Origin: Pseudomonas fluorescens
GTDB taxonomy: Bacteria > Pseudomonadota > Gammaproteobacteria > Pseudomonadales > Pseudomonadaceae
Assembly (NCBI RefSeq): GCF_900636825.1
Contig: NZ_LR134318.1
Location: 5,875,501 to 5,939,500 of the forward strand
Length of the DNA stretch: 64,000 bases
Reading direction: 5' to 3'
A program made the position numbers and the translations under genes. A model generated the notes under the pieces. It ran no database searches. It saw only the letters and a program-made list of their open reading frames with translations, and was not told where the DNA came from. Numbering within the stretch: the stretch's first letter is position 1; each line of letters begins with the position of its first letter. Shown one piece after another: positions 8,688-17,184 of this stretch.

Positions 8688-10019
8688 TCAGTTCCTGATG
8701 GCCCAGAATTTCAGTTCAAGCTCGGCAAATTCGCCGGACACGTGGAACGCGAAACCGCCGGAGCGCTCGAGTTGTGCCAGGTCTTCGGAACTGAGTTCGA
8801 GGATGAAATAGGTTTTGTTCGAGTGGAACGCGATCTGCCGCGGGGCCACCGGCAACGGTTTGACCTTGATCCCCGGCAAGTGCAGGTTGACCAATTGGCG
8901 GATACGCTCCACCGGGCCGACCTTGAGGTGCTGCGGCAAACGCTGCCGCAGTTCTTCGGAGTCGCAATTGGCACTGGCCGCCAGCACGAACGAGGCCGAG
9001 CCGAGCAGTTTGTGATCGTGCAATGGCGAAACGATGATGCCGTACTGACGCGCCTGCAGGATCAGTTCGATGGCGTGCTGTTCGAGCACCATCGATAGCA
9101 CCTGACGGATCGCTTCCATCAGTTTGCGGAAGCTTGCGCCCTGATCGGCGTGGGAGTAGCGGCTGTCCAGACGCGGGCGTTTGCTCTCGCCAGAGAAAGT
9201 CGCCAGGTCGCCAAGCATGGTCAGCAGCGTGCGGTACAACTCTTCCGGGTGCACCTGCTCAAGCCCGAGGTAATGGCGCAGCAGCAGTTCGGTGCGATTG
9301 ATCAGTTGCAGCATCATGAAATCGCCGACCTCGGCACCGCCGACCTTGCCGTTGGAGCGAATCCGCTCGGCAATCGTGTCGCCGCGGTGGCTGAGCATGC
9401 TGATGACTTCTTTCAGGCACGACAGCAGATAACTGGAGGCGTGGGCCTGAATGTAGGTCGGCACGAAATCCGGGTCGAGGCTGATCACGCCATCGGGCGT
9501 GGTGTCGAGCACGTCGCAGATCTTCAGCTTCACGTACGCTTGATCGCTCTGCTGCTCGCCGAGCAACAGTTTGAAGTCCGGGCGCCCGCAGCTGACCTGG
9601 CTGGCCGAATCGTCGCCGGCGTTGGAGTCGGCCACTTCGGCGTCGTACGCGGTGTAACGTGCGAGCACGTCGGATTGCTCCGGGCGGCGCGACTCGATGT
9701 GGTTACCGGTGACCAGCGGCAGCGCCAGGTAAATCGGCGTATTGCCAGTGTTCGGCGGTACGTCCAGCGCCAGCGGCTCGGTGTTGCCGCCAAGTTCGAA
9801 CAGGCTGCCGTCCGGCAAAATTCCCGAGGCTTCACTGATCACCAGTTTGCCCATGTTGAGGAATTGCAGGTCGATCTCCAGATTGAGGAAACCCCAGGTG
9901 TAACCGCCGAGCAGTTGCGTGCGGGTTTTCATCTGGTGATCGTAATAGCGATCGTTGTGCTGGAAGTGCTGCGGACGCAGCAGCATGCCTTCCTGCCAAA
10001 TGACTTTATGCGTGTTCAT
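8688..10019 (-). CDS. tssK: T6SS baseplate protein TssK
   Basis: 443 residues starting 'MNTHKVIWQEGMLLRPQHFQ', the conserved TssK beginning. TssK trimers link the baseplate wedges (TssE, TssF, TssG) to TssL and TssM. The length is normal for the family. The gene is separated from tssJ by 2 nt and from tssL by 5 nt, so it lies in the same transcript. Confidence 0.96.
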   Translation of the reverse strand: MNTHKVIWQEGMLLRPQHFQHNDRYYDHQMKTRTQLLGGYTWGFLNLEIDLQFLNMGKLVISEASGILPDGSLFELGGNTEPLALDVPPNTGNTPIYLALPLVTGNHIESRRPEQSDVLARYTAYDAEVADSNAGDDSASQVSCGRPDFKLLLGEQQSDQAYVKLKICDVLDTTPDGVISLDPDFVPTYIQAHASSYLLSCLKEVISMLSHRGDTIAERIRSNGKVGGAEVGDFMMLQLINRTELLLRHYLGLEQVHPEELYRTLLTMLGDLATFSGESKRPRLDSRYSHADQGASFRKLMEAIRQVLSMVLEQHAIELILQARQYGIIVSPLHDHKLLGSASFVLAASANCDSEELRQRLPQHLKVGPVERIRQLVNLHLPGIKVKPLPVAPRQIAFHSNKTYFILELSSEDLAQLERSGGFAFHVSGEFAELELKFWAIRN

Positions 10020-10021
10020 GT

Positions 10022-10531
10022 TCAGTCATCCGCCTTGGCGAGCACTTCGTGGGTGTTGCGGATGCCGGCCTGATCCAGAGTCAGATCAGCCTCGGTCACT
10101 TCCAGCGGGGTGATCTGCACGGTGTAGCGCCATTTGGTTTCCGGCAGGTCGCGGTAAGCGGCGAGAACGCCGACGTAGCGGCTGCCCTCCTCCACGCTGA
10201 GTTTCATTTCCACGGTTTCACCCGGGCGCAGTTCGAGTTCTTCACTGGCCACCAGATCCGGATTGAGGGATTCCTTGGCGCGCTCGTAGAGGCTGAAGAA
10301 ATCGGCATTTTCGAACGTCACCGGGTGCTTGAGTTCGAACAGGCGCACCACCACCGGCGACGGGCGACCGTTCAGATCCGGGTTGAGCTGGTCGCTGCCG
10401 GTCAGTTTCAGGTTGATCTTGGTGACTTTCGAGTACGGCGACAGCGACGAGCAACCAGCGAGCAGCACCAGCAGGGTGAGCGCAGTCAGCGTCTGGAAAA
10501 AAGCGGTAGAGCGGCGAGACATGCGCATCAT
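10022..10531 (-). CDS. tssJ: T6SS outer-membrane lipoprotein TssJ
   Basis: 169 residues. A lipoprotein signal with lipobox LLAGC puts the lipidated cysteine at residue 27. The mature part shows the TssJ beta-sandwich pattern ('PSPVVVRLFELKH', 'FFSLYERA', 'VGVLAAYRDL'). It docks the periplasmic domain of TssM to the outer membrane. The first ATG (10531) is kept because it overlaps the fha stop as ATGA; a second ATG three codons on is possible. Confidence 0.95.
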   Translation of the reverse strand: MMRMSRRSTAFFQTLTALTLLVLLAGCSSLSPYSKVTKINLKLTGSDQLNPDLNGRPSPVVVRLFELKHPVTFENADFFSLYERAKESLNPDLVASEELELRPGETVEMKLSVEEGSRYVGVLAAYRDLPETKWRYTVQITPLEVTEADLTLDQAGIRNTHEVLAKADD

Positions 10532-11724
10532 CCTTGGTGGTCGGTATGGAGGGTGGAGATCAGGCGAATCTGTTCTTCGTAGGCCTGGGCGAAGTCGCGG
10601 GCCAGCAGGCGCTCGCTCCAGTCATCGTCCTGACGCAATGCCTGGTGATAACGGCCGAACGCTCTCCAGCGGCCGCCCGACGTGGCGATCAGCGGTTTGC
10701 TGTCGCGCTCGAAACGCAGGGTCAATTGCTCCGGCGAGAAATGTTCCAGCGTTCCGCGCACTGCGGCGCGACTGGCGGTCAGCAAGGCCACCTGATGCGC
10801 CTGCAAATCACGGAAGGCACGGGAAATCGCTTGCTCGGCCGGCAGGTGTCCGGGCTTGCTCGGCTGAAACAGAATCTGCAGCGCTTCGCTCGGATCGACG
10901 GCAAATTTCAGCGGGTTCTTGTTGGTGCCTTGCACGGTGGTCTGAGCGAGGCGCAGTTCGTTCTTCAGCTCGGAGCGGGTGCGCAAACTCTGCTGCAACC
11001 CGCCGATGCTCTGACGCAACAAGCGCGCAGCATTCAGTGCCAGCGCCTCACGCTCGTCGTGGCTGAGACCTTTGAGGTCCACACCGAGGGCTGCACCGAA
11101 GTGCTCCCAGAAGCCTTCGCTTTGGCGCTCGACGGCTTTGGGTGCCGGAGCAGGCTCAGGTTCGACAGGGGCCGCGACCAGTTCCGGCACCATCAGGCTT
11201 TCCATGTCGATGCGTGCGTAATCGGCGCGCTGGCGGGAGTCTTCCGGCTTGGCGCTCGGCGAGAGCAATTCGTCGATTTCCGAGTAAACGCGCTCCTGCT
11301 GTTCGAGCGCGTTGAGCGGGTCGAGGTCGAGGAAGGCGTCGTCCGGAATGATGCTGCCGGCAGCGCGTGGGCGGCCGACTTCGCCGTCGAAGGTCGCCGG
11401 GTCGCGCACCAGCCGCGCGCGAATCTCGAAGTCGCCGAGAATGTAGGTGCTGCCGTGCTCGATGCGCACCGGCTCGCCCTTGTGCAGGCGCGCGTGGCTG
11501 CTGCCGTCCTGCACACCGTTGCTGCTGGTGTCGGTAAGGAAGAACGAGCCCTCGCGGTAGCTGACAATCGCGTGGTGATTGGACAAGTGACGCTTGCGGT
11601 CAGGGATGATCCAGTCGCAATCCTCGCCCCGCCCGATCACGCCGCCGGCCTGTTTGAAGGTCCGCTGGCACAATTCGGTGGGCACGAACTGCTTGGTGTT
11701 CAGCATTTCGAAAACCAATTCCAT
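10528..11724 (-). CDS. FHA-domain T6SS protein (Fha/TagH)
   Basis: 398 residues. An N-terminal FHA domain (about 25-95) has the canonical residues: GR at 31-32, a Ser/His patch near 48-51 and NG at 69-70. An acidic linker rich in Pro, Glu and Ala follows, then a TagH-type C-terminal domain ('FWEHFGAALGVDLKGLS', about 205-385). Fha proteins read phosphothreonine marks placed by the T6SS kinase and promote assembly. Kinase and phosphatase genes in the same locus support that role. It overlaps tssJ by 4 nt and follows the small lipoprotein gene by 18 nt. Confidence 0.92.
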   Translation of the reverse strand: MELVFEMLNTKQFVPTELCQRTFKQAGGVIGRGEDCDWIIPDRKRHLSNHHAIVSYREGSFFLTDTSSNGVQDGSSHARLHKGEPVRIEHGSTYILGDFEIRARLVRDPATFDGEVGRPRAAGSIIPDDAFLDLDPLNALEQQERVYSEIDELLSPSAKPEDSRQRADYARIDMESLMVPELVAAPVEPEPAPAPKAVERQSEGFWEHFGAALGVDLKGLSHDEREALALNAARLLRQSIGGLQQSLRTRSELKNELRLAQTTVQGTNKNPLKFAVDPSEALQILFQPSKPGHLPAEQAISRAFRDLQAHQVALLTASRAAVRGTLEHFSPEQLTLRFERDSKPLIATSGGRWRAFGRYHQALRQDDDWSERLLARDFAQAYEEQIRLISTLHTDHQG

Positions 11725-11742
11725 GTTTGATGCTCCTTGCGG

Positions 11743-11883
11743 TCACTTGCCGCGATTGACCGCTTGCGGATCACCCAACGGGCGATAGTCGTTGTCGTTG
11801 AATTTGTAATTGCCGCTACAGCCGCCAAGGCCGCATAGAACGACGAGGGTCAGCAGGACAGCATGCCAGTGACGGACAGACAT
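11743..11883 (-). CDS. 46-residue predicted lipoprotein inside the T6SS operon
   Basis: ATG at 11883, TGA at 11743-11745. The product begins MSVRHWHAVLLTLVVLCGLG and has a hydrophobic core followed by the lipobox LGGC, Cys22 being the lipidation site. Only 24 residues follow the signal, rich in Asn, Asp and Tyr and ending AVNRGK. A ribosome site (GGAG) lies just upstream, and the fha start is 18 nt downstream. The signal, start and tight placement argue that it is a real gene, too short for most gene finders. The function is unknown. It may be an accessory of the TssJ/TssM envelope complex, but nothing in the sequence proves it. Confidence 0.7.
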   Translation of the reverse strand: MSVRHWHAVLLTLVVLCGLGGCSGNYKFNDNDYRPLGDPQAVNRGK

Positions 11884-11914
11884 CAGAGGGTCTCCAAAGC
11901 TAGACAAAGCACAA

Positions 11915-11939
11915 AGCGCCGGCCCTTGCGGGCGGCGCT
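11915..11939 (-). terminator. GC-rich hairpin between sfa and the small lipoprotein gene
   Basis: On the transcribed strand the arms AGCGCCG and CGGCGCT enclose CCC-GCAA-GGGC, a stem capped by a GNRA-type loop. A T-rich tail (TTGTGCTTTGT) follows. It sits in the only gap of more than 90 nt between sfa and tssM. It could be a partial terminator, an attenuator or an RNA-processing site that sets different levels for the two halves of the operon. Confidence 0.5.
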
Positions 11940-11976
11940 GAAATGGGTTTTTCGGGACAGATCGATGCGTTTTTGC

Positions 11977-13497
11977 CTAGCCATCGAAATCCCCCAGATT
12001 GATGTTCAGACGACCGAGCCGGTACAGGAGCGTGCGCCGAGGCAAGCCCAGTTCGCGGGCGGCGAGGGTCTGGTTGCCGTCGTTTTTGCGCAGGCAATCG
12101 AGCAGCAAGGTGCGCTCGACCTGCTCCAGGCGTTCGCGCAGATTCAAATGGCTGTTGTCTTCCAGCATCGGTTCCAGGCGCAGGGAAAAATGCTCGGCGA
12201 GCAACTCGCCGCCTTCGCACAGCAACACCGCACGTTCGACCAGCGCCTTGAGTTCGCGGACGTTGCCGGGGAAGGTGTAACCGCTCAGATGCTCCAGCGC
12301 TGCGTCCGACCAGCGCACTGGATCACGCTGCAAATACGTGCAGGTTTTCTCGGCGAAATGCTGGGCCAGTTCGAGAATGTCGCCTTCGCGCTGACGCAGC
12401 GCCGGCAGCTCGATCGGGAATTGCGCGAGGCGGTAGTACAAGTCCTCGCGGAATTTGCCTTCACTGACCAGCGTCGACAGATCGCGATGAGTCGCAGCGA
12501 TGATGCGCACGTCGATCTTGTGCGTATCGTTGGAGCCCAGCGGGCGGATCTCGCCTTCCTGCAACACGCGCAGAATTTTCGCTTGCAGCGACAGCGGCAT
12601 GTCGCCGATTTCATCGAGCAACAGCGTGCCGCCATTGGCCGCGTCGAACAGTCCGGCACGGTCGCGGTCGGCGCCGGTGAATGCGCCTTTGCGATAGCCG
12701 AACAGTTCGCTTTCCAGCAGGTTTTCCGGAACCGCCGCGCAATTCTGCACGATGAACGCCTTGGAACGACGCGGGCCGCAATCGTGAATCGCCCGCGCGA
12801 CGACCTCCTTGCCCGTGCCGGTTTCACCGCGCAGCAGCACGGTATACGGGCTGTGCAAGACCTTGCTGATCAGCGAGTGGGTCTGGCGCATGGCCGCGCT
12901 TTTGCCGATCAGGCCATAGCCGCTGATGCTCGGCAGGCTGCGCGACACCGATGCGGCCGGCGCCAACGGTTGGCGCAGACGCTGCAGCAAATGTAACTGG
13001 CCAAGCACGAACGAGCCGAGCTGGCCGAGGGAATCGGCAAAGCCTTGCAGGTTGGTGCGACGACGACTGGCACACAGCAGCAAACCTTCAACGGCCTTGT
13101 GCTGATTGACCAGCGGCACACACAGCAACGACTGCCATGGTGACGCCGCTGCCGGTAGAAAACTGGTTTCGTGCAGGCTGCCGCTCAAATCGTCGAGGCA
13201 CACCACGCGGCTCTGGCACAGTGCGAATTGCAGCAGTTGTTCACCGTTGTAATCCGCCGGCAGGCTCGCCGCTTCGCGCGGTTGCAGGGCGCCGTCGAGG
13301 CATTCGGCGTTCATCCCCAGGCAGGTGTGGGTAGCGTCGAGCAGATACAGCTGCGTCAGTTCGCAACCGCTCAGCTCGGCCAACCCACGCACGAAGTCAC
13401 CCAGCAACGCAGCTCCGTCCGCCGCTCGCGACAGACTGGCGAACTGCGCCAGCAACGCTTCGGCATACACCAGCGGCTGCGGCACTTGGGTGAACAT
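11977..13497 (-). CDS. Sigma-54-dependent transcriptional activator (Sfa-like)
   Basis: 506 residues from ATG 13497, chosen because GAGGTG lies 6 nt upstream; an in-frame GTG at 13506 is the alternative. A GAF-like sensor (about 20-160) is followed by an AAA+ domain with Walker A GETGTGKE (about 223) and the sigma-54 contact loop GAFTGA (about 272). A Fis-type helix-turn-helix ends the protein ('NQTLAARELGLPRRTLLYRL'). It should open sigma-54 promoters. The position between clpV and fha is that of sfa2 in HSI-II. No convincing -24/-12 promoter was found upstream of tssA, so its targets may lie elsewhere. Confidence 0.93.
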   Translation of the reverse strand: MFTQVPQPLVYAEALLAQFASLSRAADGAALLGDFVRGLAELSGCELTQLYLLDATHTCLGMNAECLDGALQPREAASLPADYNGEQLLQFALCQSRVVCLDDLSGSLHETSFLPAAASPWQSLLCVPLVNQHKAVEGLLLCASRRRTNLQGFADSLGQLGSFVLGQLHLLQRLRQPLAPAASVSRSLPSISGYGLIGKSAAMRQTHSLISKVLHSPYTVLLRGETGTGKEVVARAIHDCGPRRSKAFIVQNCAAVPENLLESELFGYRKGAFTGADRDRAGLFDAANGGTLLLDEIGDMPLSLQAKILRVLQEGEIRPLGSNDTHKIDVRIIAATHRDLSTLVSEGKFREDLYYRLAQFPIELPALRQREGDILELAQHFAEKTCTYLQRDPVRWSDAALEHLSGYTFPGNVRELKALVERAVLLCEGGELLAEHFSLRLEPMLEDNSHLNLRERLEQVERTLLLDCLRKNDGNQTLAARELGLPRRTLLYRLGRLNINLGDFDG

Positions 13498-13507
13498 CAC
13501 GCCCACC

Positions 13508-16165
13508 TCAGGCGAACTCGCACGTCACGCTGGCGTCGCCGTCGAGCGTGGCATGCACACGCTTGAGGCTTTCACCGGTGGCCATGGCATCGAGCAGACG
13601 ATCGGCTACCAACGGCAGCACGTGCTGATCGAGCAGATGGTCGATCAGACGTGCGCCGCTTTCGCTTTGGGTGCAGCGCTCGGACAGGTGATCGACGAGG
13701 TTCTGGCACCAGGTGAATTCCAGCTGACGACGGTTCAGGCGCTCGCCGAGACGGCCGAGTTTGATCTCGATCAGCTCGCGCAGCACCGGGCCGCCGACCG
13801 GGTAGTACGGCACCACTTTCATCCGCGCCAGCAGCGCCGGTTTGAAGTGTTTGCTGAGCACCGGGCGAATGGTTTCTTCGAGCACTTCGGCGGTTGGCCG
13901 CGCGCCGTTTTCACAGAGGTCGCTGATCTTGTCGCTACCGAGGTTGGAGGTCATCAGGATCAACGTGTTGCGGAAGTCGATCTCGCGACCTTCGCCGTCG
14001 TTGGCCACGCCTTTGTCGAAGATCTGGTAGAAAAGGTTGAGCACGTCCGGGTCAGCCTTTTCGACTTCATCGAGCAGCACTACCGAGTACGGTTTCTGCC
14101 GCACGGCTTCGGTGAGCATGCCGCCCTCGCCGTAACCGACGTAGCCCGGTGGCGCACCGATCAGTCGCGAAACGGTGTGTTTCTCCTGGAATTCAGACAT
14201 GTTGATGGTGGTGATGAAACGGTCACCGCCGTACAGCAGGTCAGCGAGAGCCAACGCTGTTTCAGTCTTGCCGACGCCGCTCGGCCCGACCAGCAGGAAC
14301 ACGCCGACCGGTGCGTCTGGCTTGTTCAGACCGGCAGCAGTGGCGCGCATCGAGCGATCCAGCGCGTGCACGGCTTGTTCCTGACCACGAATGCGCGTGC
14401 GCAGGTCGGTGGCGAAACTGGCAACTTTGGCGTTGTGTTCGCGGGCCAGTTGCGCCAACGGCACGCCGGTCCAGGCGCTGATCACTTCGGCAACCAGACG
14501 CGGGCACACTTCGAAGCTGACCAGACGTTCCTTGATTTGTGCAGCAGTCAACGCCGTGTGGGTTTCGTGGAGTTGAGCTTCCAGCGCTTCGACGCTTTGG
14601 CCTTCCTCGACTTCGGCGGCGTGGGTTTCGATCACCGTGCCTTCGGCGTCTTCCTCCACGCTAACGGTCGGCTCGACTGCGGCGGCTTCGCGGGCCTTGG
14701 CCAGTTGCTGACGCAATTCCAGCAGGCGCTCCGCCAACTGTCTCTGTTCAGTCCACAGGGTTTCCAGCGCGACCATTTCGCTTTCGGCTTCGTCCAGACG
14801 GGCTTCCAGTGCTTCGAGCGCTTCGAGATCGATCAGCAAGCCAGCTTCGGCATCGCGGCGCAGGGCCTGACGCTGACGGCCGCCTTCAGCCAGTTCACCA
14901 CGCAAACGCTCGAGGCTTTCCGGGGCAGCGGCGAGGCTGATGCGCACGCGAGCGCACGCGGTGTCGAGCACGTCGACGGCTTTGTCCGGCAGTTGCCGTC
15001 CGGCCAGATAACGCGCTGACAATTCCGCAGCGGATACCACCGCGTCATCGCGCAGATAGATGCCGTGGCTCTTCTCGTAGACCTGAGCCAAGCCACGCAG
15101 AATGGTCACCGCTTCGCTGACAGTCGGTTCGTGCAGTTGCACGGGCTGGAAACGACGGGCCAGCGCCGGGTCTTTCTCGAAGTATTTCTTGTACTCGGCC
15201 CATGTGGTGGCGGCGATGGTGCGCAGTTCGCCGCGGGCCAGCGCCGGTTTCAGCAGGTTGGCCGCGTCGGAACCGCCAGCATTACCGCCAGCGCCAATAA
15301 GGGTGTGAGCTTCGTCGATGAACAGAATGATCGGTTTTGGCGAGGCTTTGACCTCATCGATCACGCCTTTCAAACGACGCTCGAATTCGCCTTTGACGCT
15401 GGCGCCGGCCTGCAACAGGCCCATGTCCAGCGAGAGCAATTCAACGCCTTTGAGCACTTGCGGAACTTCACCAGCAGCAATGCGCGAGGCGAGGCCTTCA
15501 ACGATGGCGGTTTTACCGACACCGGCCTCACCGACCACGATCGGGTTGTTCTTGCGGCGACGGGCGAGGATGTCGACCATCTGCCGGATCGCGCCGTCTC
15601 GGCACAGCACCGGGTCGAGTTTGCCGTCGCGGGCCTGCTGGGTGAGGTTGTGAGTGAAGCGCTGCAACAGCGATTCGCCCTGCGCGGCCGGTTTGCCATT
15701 GGCCGCCGGTTGCTCCTGTTGCGACAGGGCAAATTCTTTCAGGCGATCGATGTTCAGTTTGGCGAGCAGCGGCTGATAACGGCTGCCGGCATAACGCATC
15801 GGGTTGCGCAGCAGAGCCAGTATCAGCGCGGCGTCTTCGACCTGGGTCTGGCCCAGTTCGAGGTTGGCCACCAGCAGCGCATCTTGCAGCCATTGCACCA
15901 GTTCCGGGGCAAACACCGGGTTGCGCGAAGCGCTGTGCTCGACGCGCGACTGCAATGCAGCGGTCAGTTCACCGGCGTCGACGTCAGCATCTTGCAACGC
16001 GCGCGACAGCAAGCCGTTCGGGCGCTCGAGCAAGCCCAGCAGCAAGTCTTCGACCAGAATCTTGCTGCCGCCACGGGCCACGCAACGCTCGGCCGAACGC
16101 TCCAGATCACGACGGGTTTCGGCGTCCAGCGCCTGGATGAGTTGTTGCAGGTCTACGTTGATCAT
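13508..16165 (-). CDS. tssH: T6SS sheath-recycling AAA+ ATPase TssH (ClpV)
   Basis: 885 residues with an N-terminal Clp repeat domain (about 10-160) and two AAA+ modules. The Walker A motifs are GEAGVGKT (about 215) and GPSGVGKT (about 628); the Walker B motifs appear as 'ILFIDEAHTL' and 'VVLLDEVEKA'. A coiled-coil middle region lies near 420-530 and includes the acidic insert typical of ClpV. It disassembles contracted TssB/TssC sheath for reuse. The stop lies just before the sfa start, and tssG ends 11 nt upstream. Confidence 0.97.
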   Translation of the reverse strand: MINVDLQQLIQALDAETRRDLERSAERCVARGGSKILVEDLLLGLLERPNGLLSRALQDADVDAGELTAALQSRVEHSASRNPVFAPELVQWLQDALLVANLELGQTQVEDAALILALLRNPMRYAGSRYQPLLAKLNIDRLKEFALSQQEQPAANGKPAAQGESLLQRFTHNLTQQARDGKLDPVLCRDGAIRQMVDILARRRKNNPIVVGEAGVGKTAIVEGLASRIAAGEVPQVLKGVELLSLDMGLLQAGASVKGEFERRLKGVIDEVKASPKPIILFIDEAHTLIGAGGNAGGSDAANLLKPALARGELRTIAATTWAEYKKYFEKDPALARRFQPVQLHEPTVSEAVTILRGLAQVYEKSHGIYLRDDAVVSAAELSARYLAGRQLPDKAVDVLDTACARVRISLAAAPESLERLRGELAEGGRQRQALRRDAEAGLLIDLEALEALEARLDEAESEMVALETLWTEQRQLAERLLELRQQLAKAREAAAVEPTVSVEEDAEGTVIETHAAEVEEGQSVEALEAQLHETHTALTAAQIKERLVSFEVCPRLVAEVISAWTGVPLAQLAREHNAKVASFATDLRTRIRGQEQAVHALDRSMRATAAGLNKPDAPVGVFLLVGPSGVGKTETALALADLLYGGDRFITTINMSEFQEKHTVSRLIGAPPGYVGYGEGGMLTEAVRQKPYSVVLLDEVEKADPDVLNLFYQIFDKGVANDGEGREIDFRNTLILMTSNLGSDKISDLCENGARPTAEVLEETIRPVLSKHFKPALLARMKVVPYYPVGGPVLRELIEIKLGRLGERLNRRQLEFTWCQNLVDHLSERCTQSESGARLIDHLLDQHVLPLVADRLLDAMATGESLKRVHATLDGDASVTCEFA

Positions 16166-16176
16166 GGCTCACGTCC

Positions 16177-17184
16177 TTAATGAATTTTGCTGCCCAGGGT
16201 CACCACGCCGTCCGCTTTTTCGCGGCCCAGCCAACTGGTCCAACCGAGGCGACAGGCGTTCTGCTCACCGATGCGCAGTTCGCGGATTTCTTCCTGGCGC
16301 AGGACCAGGCGAATGTCGTAATCGAGCGGGTCACGCAAGGTGAACCGCACCAGCGCGCAGAGCGGCTGGTAGCCGAAACCGATCGGCAGGAATTCATGAA
16401 ATCGCTGCCAGTCGAGTTCGGTGATGTGAATGCGGAATTTGCCGCTGCGATCGCGCACGTGCTCGCCCAGCACCAGGTCTTCGCCGAGTACGCTGTTGGC
16501 GCGGCCCAAACGATTGCGCTGCTCGTCGAGAATTTCCACGCGGCGCTCGATGCACTGCTCGATGACCAGGTCTTCGTGCTTGAAGTAGTAACGCAGCACG
16601 GCTTCGATCAGCGCCGCCGAGTGCGCCCGCAAACTGAGCAAACCGAGGTACGGCAGCAGGCGTTTCCAGTTGAGTTCCTTGGCCTTGCGGATCTCATCGC
16701 CGCCCAGGCCGATCAGGGCAAACAGCTGCGCCGAGAACGGATCGACCGCGCCGCTCTGGAAGCTTGCGCGGTAGCGGTACTTGCGCCAGATCGGCAGCAT
16801 CAGCCGTTGCAGACGATGGTGGAACAGGTCAAGGAAATTGCGCGTCGGGTTGCCGTCTTCGCTGTCGCCCAGGGCCTGCTCGCCATAGAACGCCGGCAGC
16901 GGCGAGCCGGAACCGACCAGGCCGATAAGGTTGAAGCGCATGCGCGCGCGCATCTTGCCGTGCTCTTCGAAAAACTCGACGCGATCGACGTCGCTGCGCG
17001 GGAAGCCCAGGCTCGGGTTGGCCTGAAACTCGACCTGATCGTACAGATCGTCTTCGCTCAGATGCGGGTGTGCCACGCGCAGCCGGTCGATCACCAGCAG
17101 CACGGCCTGAAACAGCGAGTACTCGCGTATTACCTTGGTCAGCCCGCTTAAAGCAGGGGCTGCAGGCCCATACGTGGTGTCCAT
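16177..17184 (-). CDS. tssG: T6SS baseplate protein TssG
   Basis: 335 residues with the TssG/ImpH features 'FQAVLLVIDRL' near the N-terminus and 'FFEEHGKMRARMRFNLIGLVGSG' in the middle. It forms the baseplate wedge with TssE and TssF. The start overlaps the 3' end of tssF by 37 nt, an arrangement common for tssF-tssG, which supports ATG 17184 and coupled translation. Confidence 0.95.
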   Translation of the reverse strand: MDTTYGPAAPALSGLTKVIREYSLFQAVLLVIDRLRVAHPHLSEDDLYDQVEFQANPSLGFPRSDVDRVEFFEEHGKMRARMRFNLIGLVGSGSPLPAFYGEQALGDSEDGNPTRNFLDLFHHRLQRLMLPIWRKYRYRASFQSGAVDPFSAQLFALIGLGGDEIRKAKELNWKRLLPYLGLLSLRAHSAALIEAVLRYYFKHEDLVIEQCIERRVEILDEQRNRLGRANSVLGEDLVLGEHVRDRSGKFRIHITELDWQRFHEFLPIGFGYQPLCALVRFTLRDPLDYDIRLVLRQEEIRELRIGEQNACRLGWTSWLGREKADGVVTLGSKIH

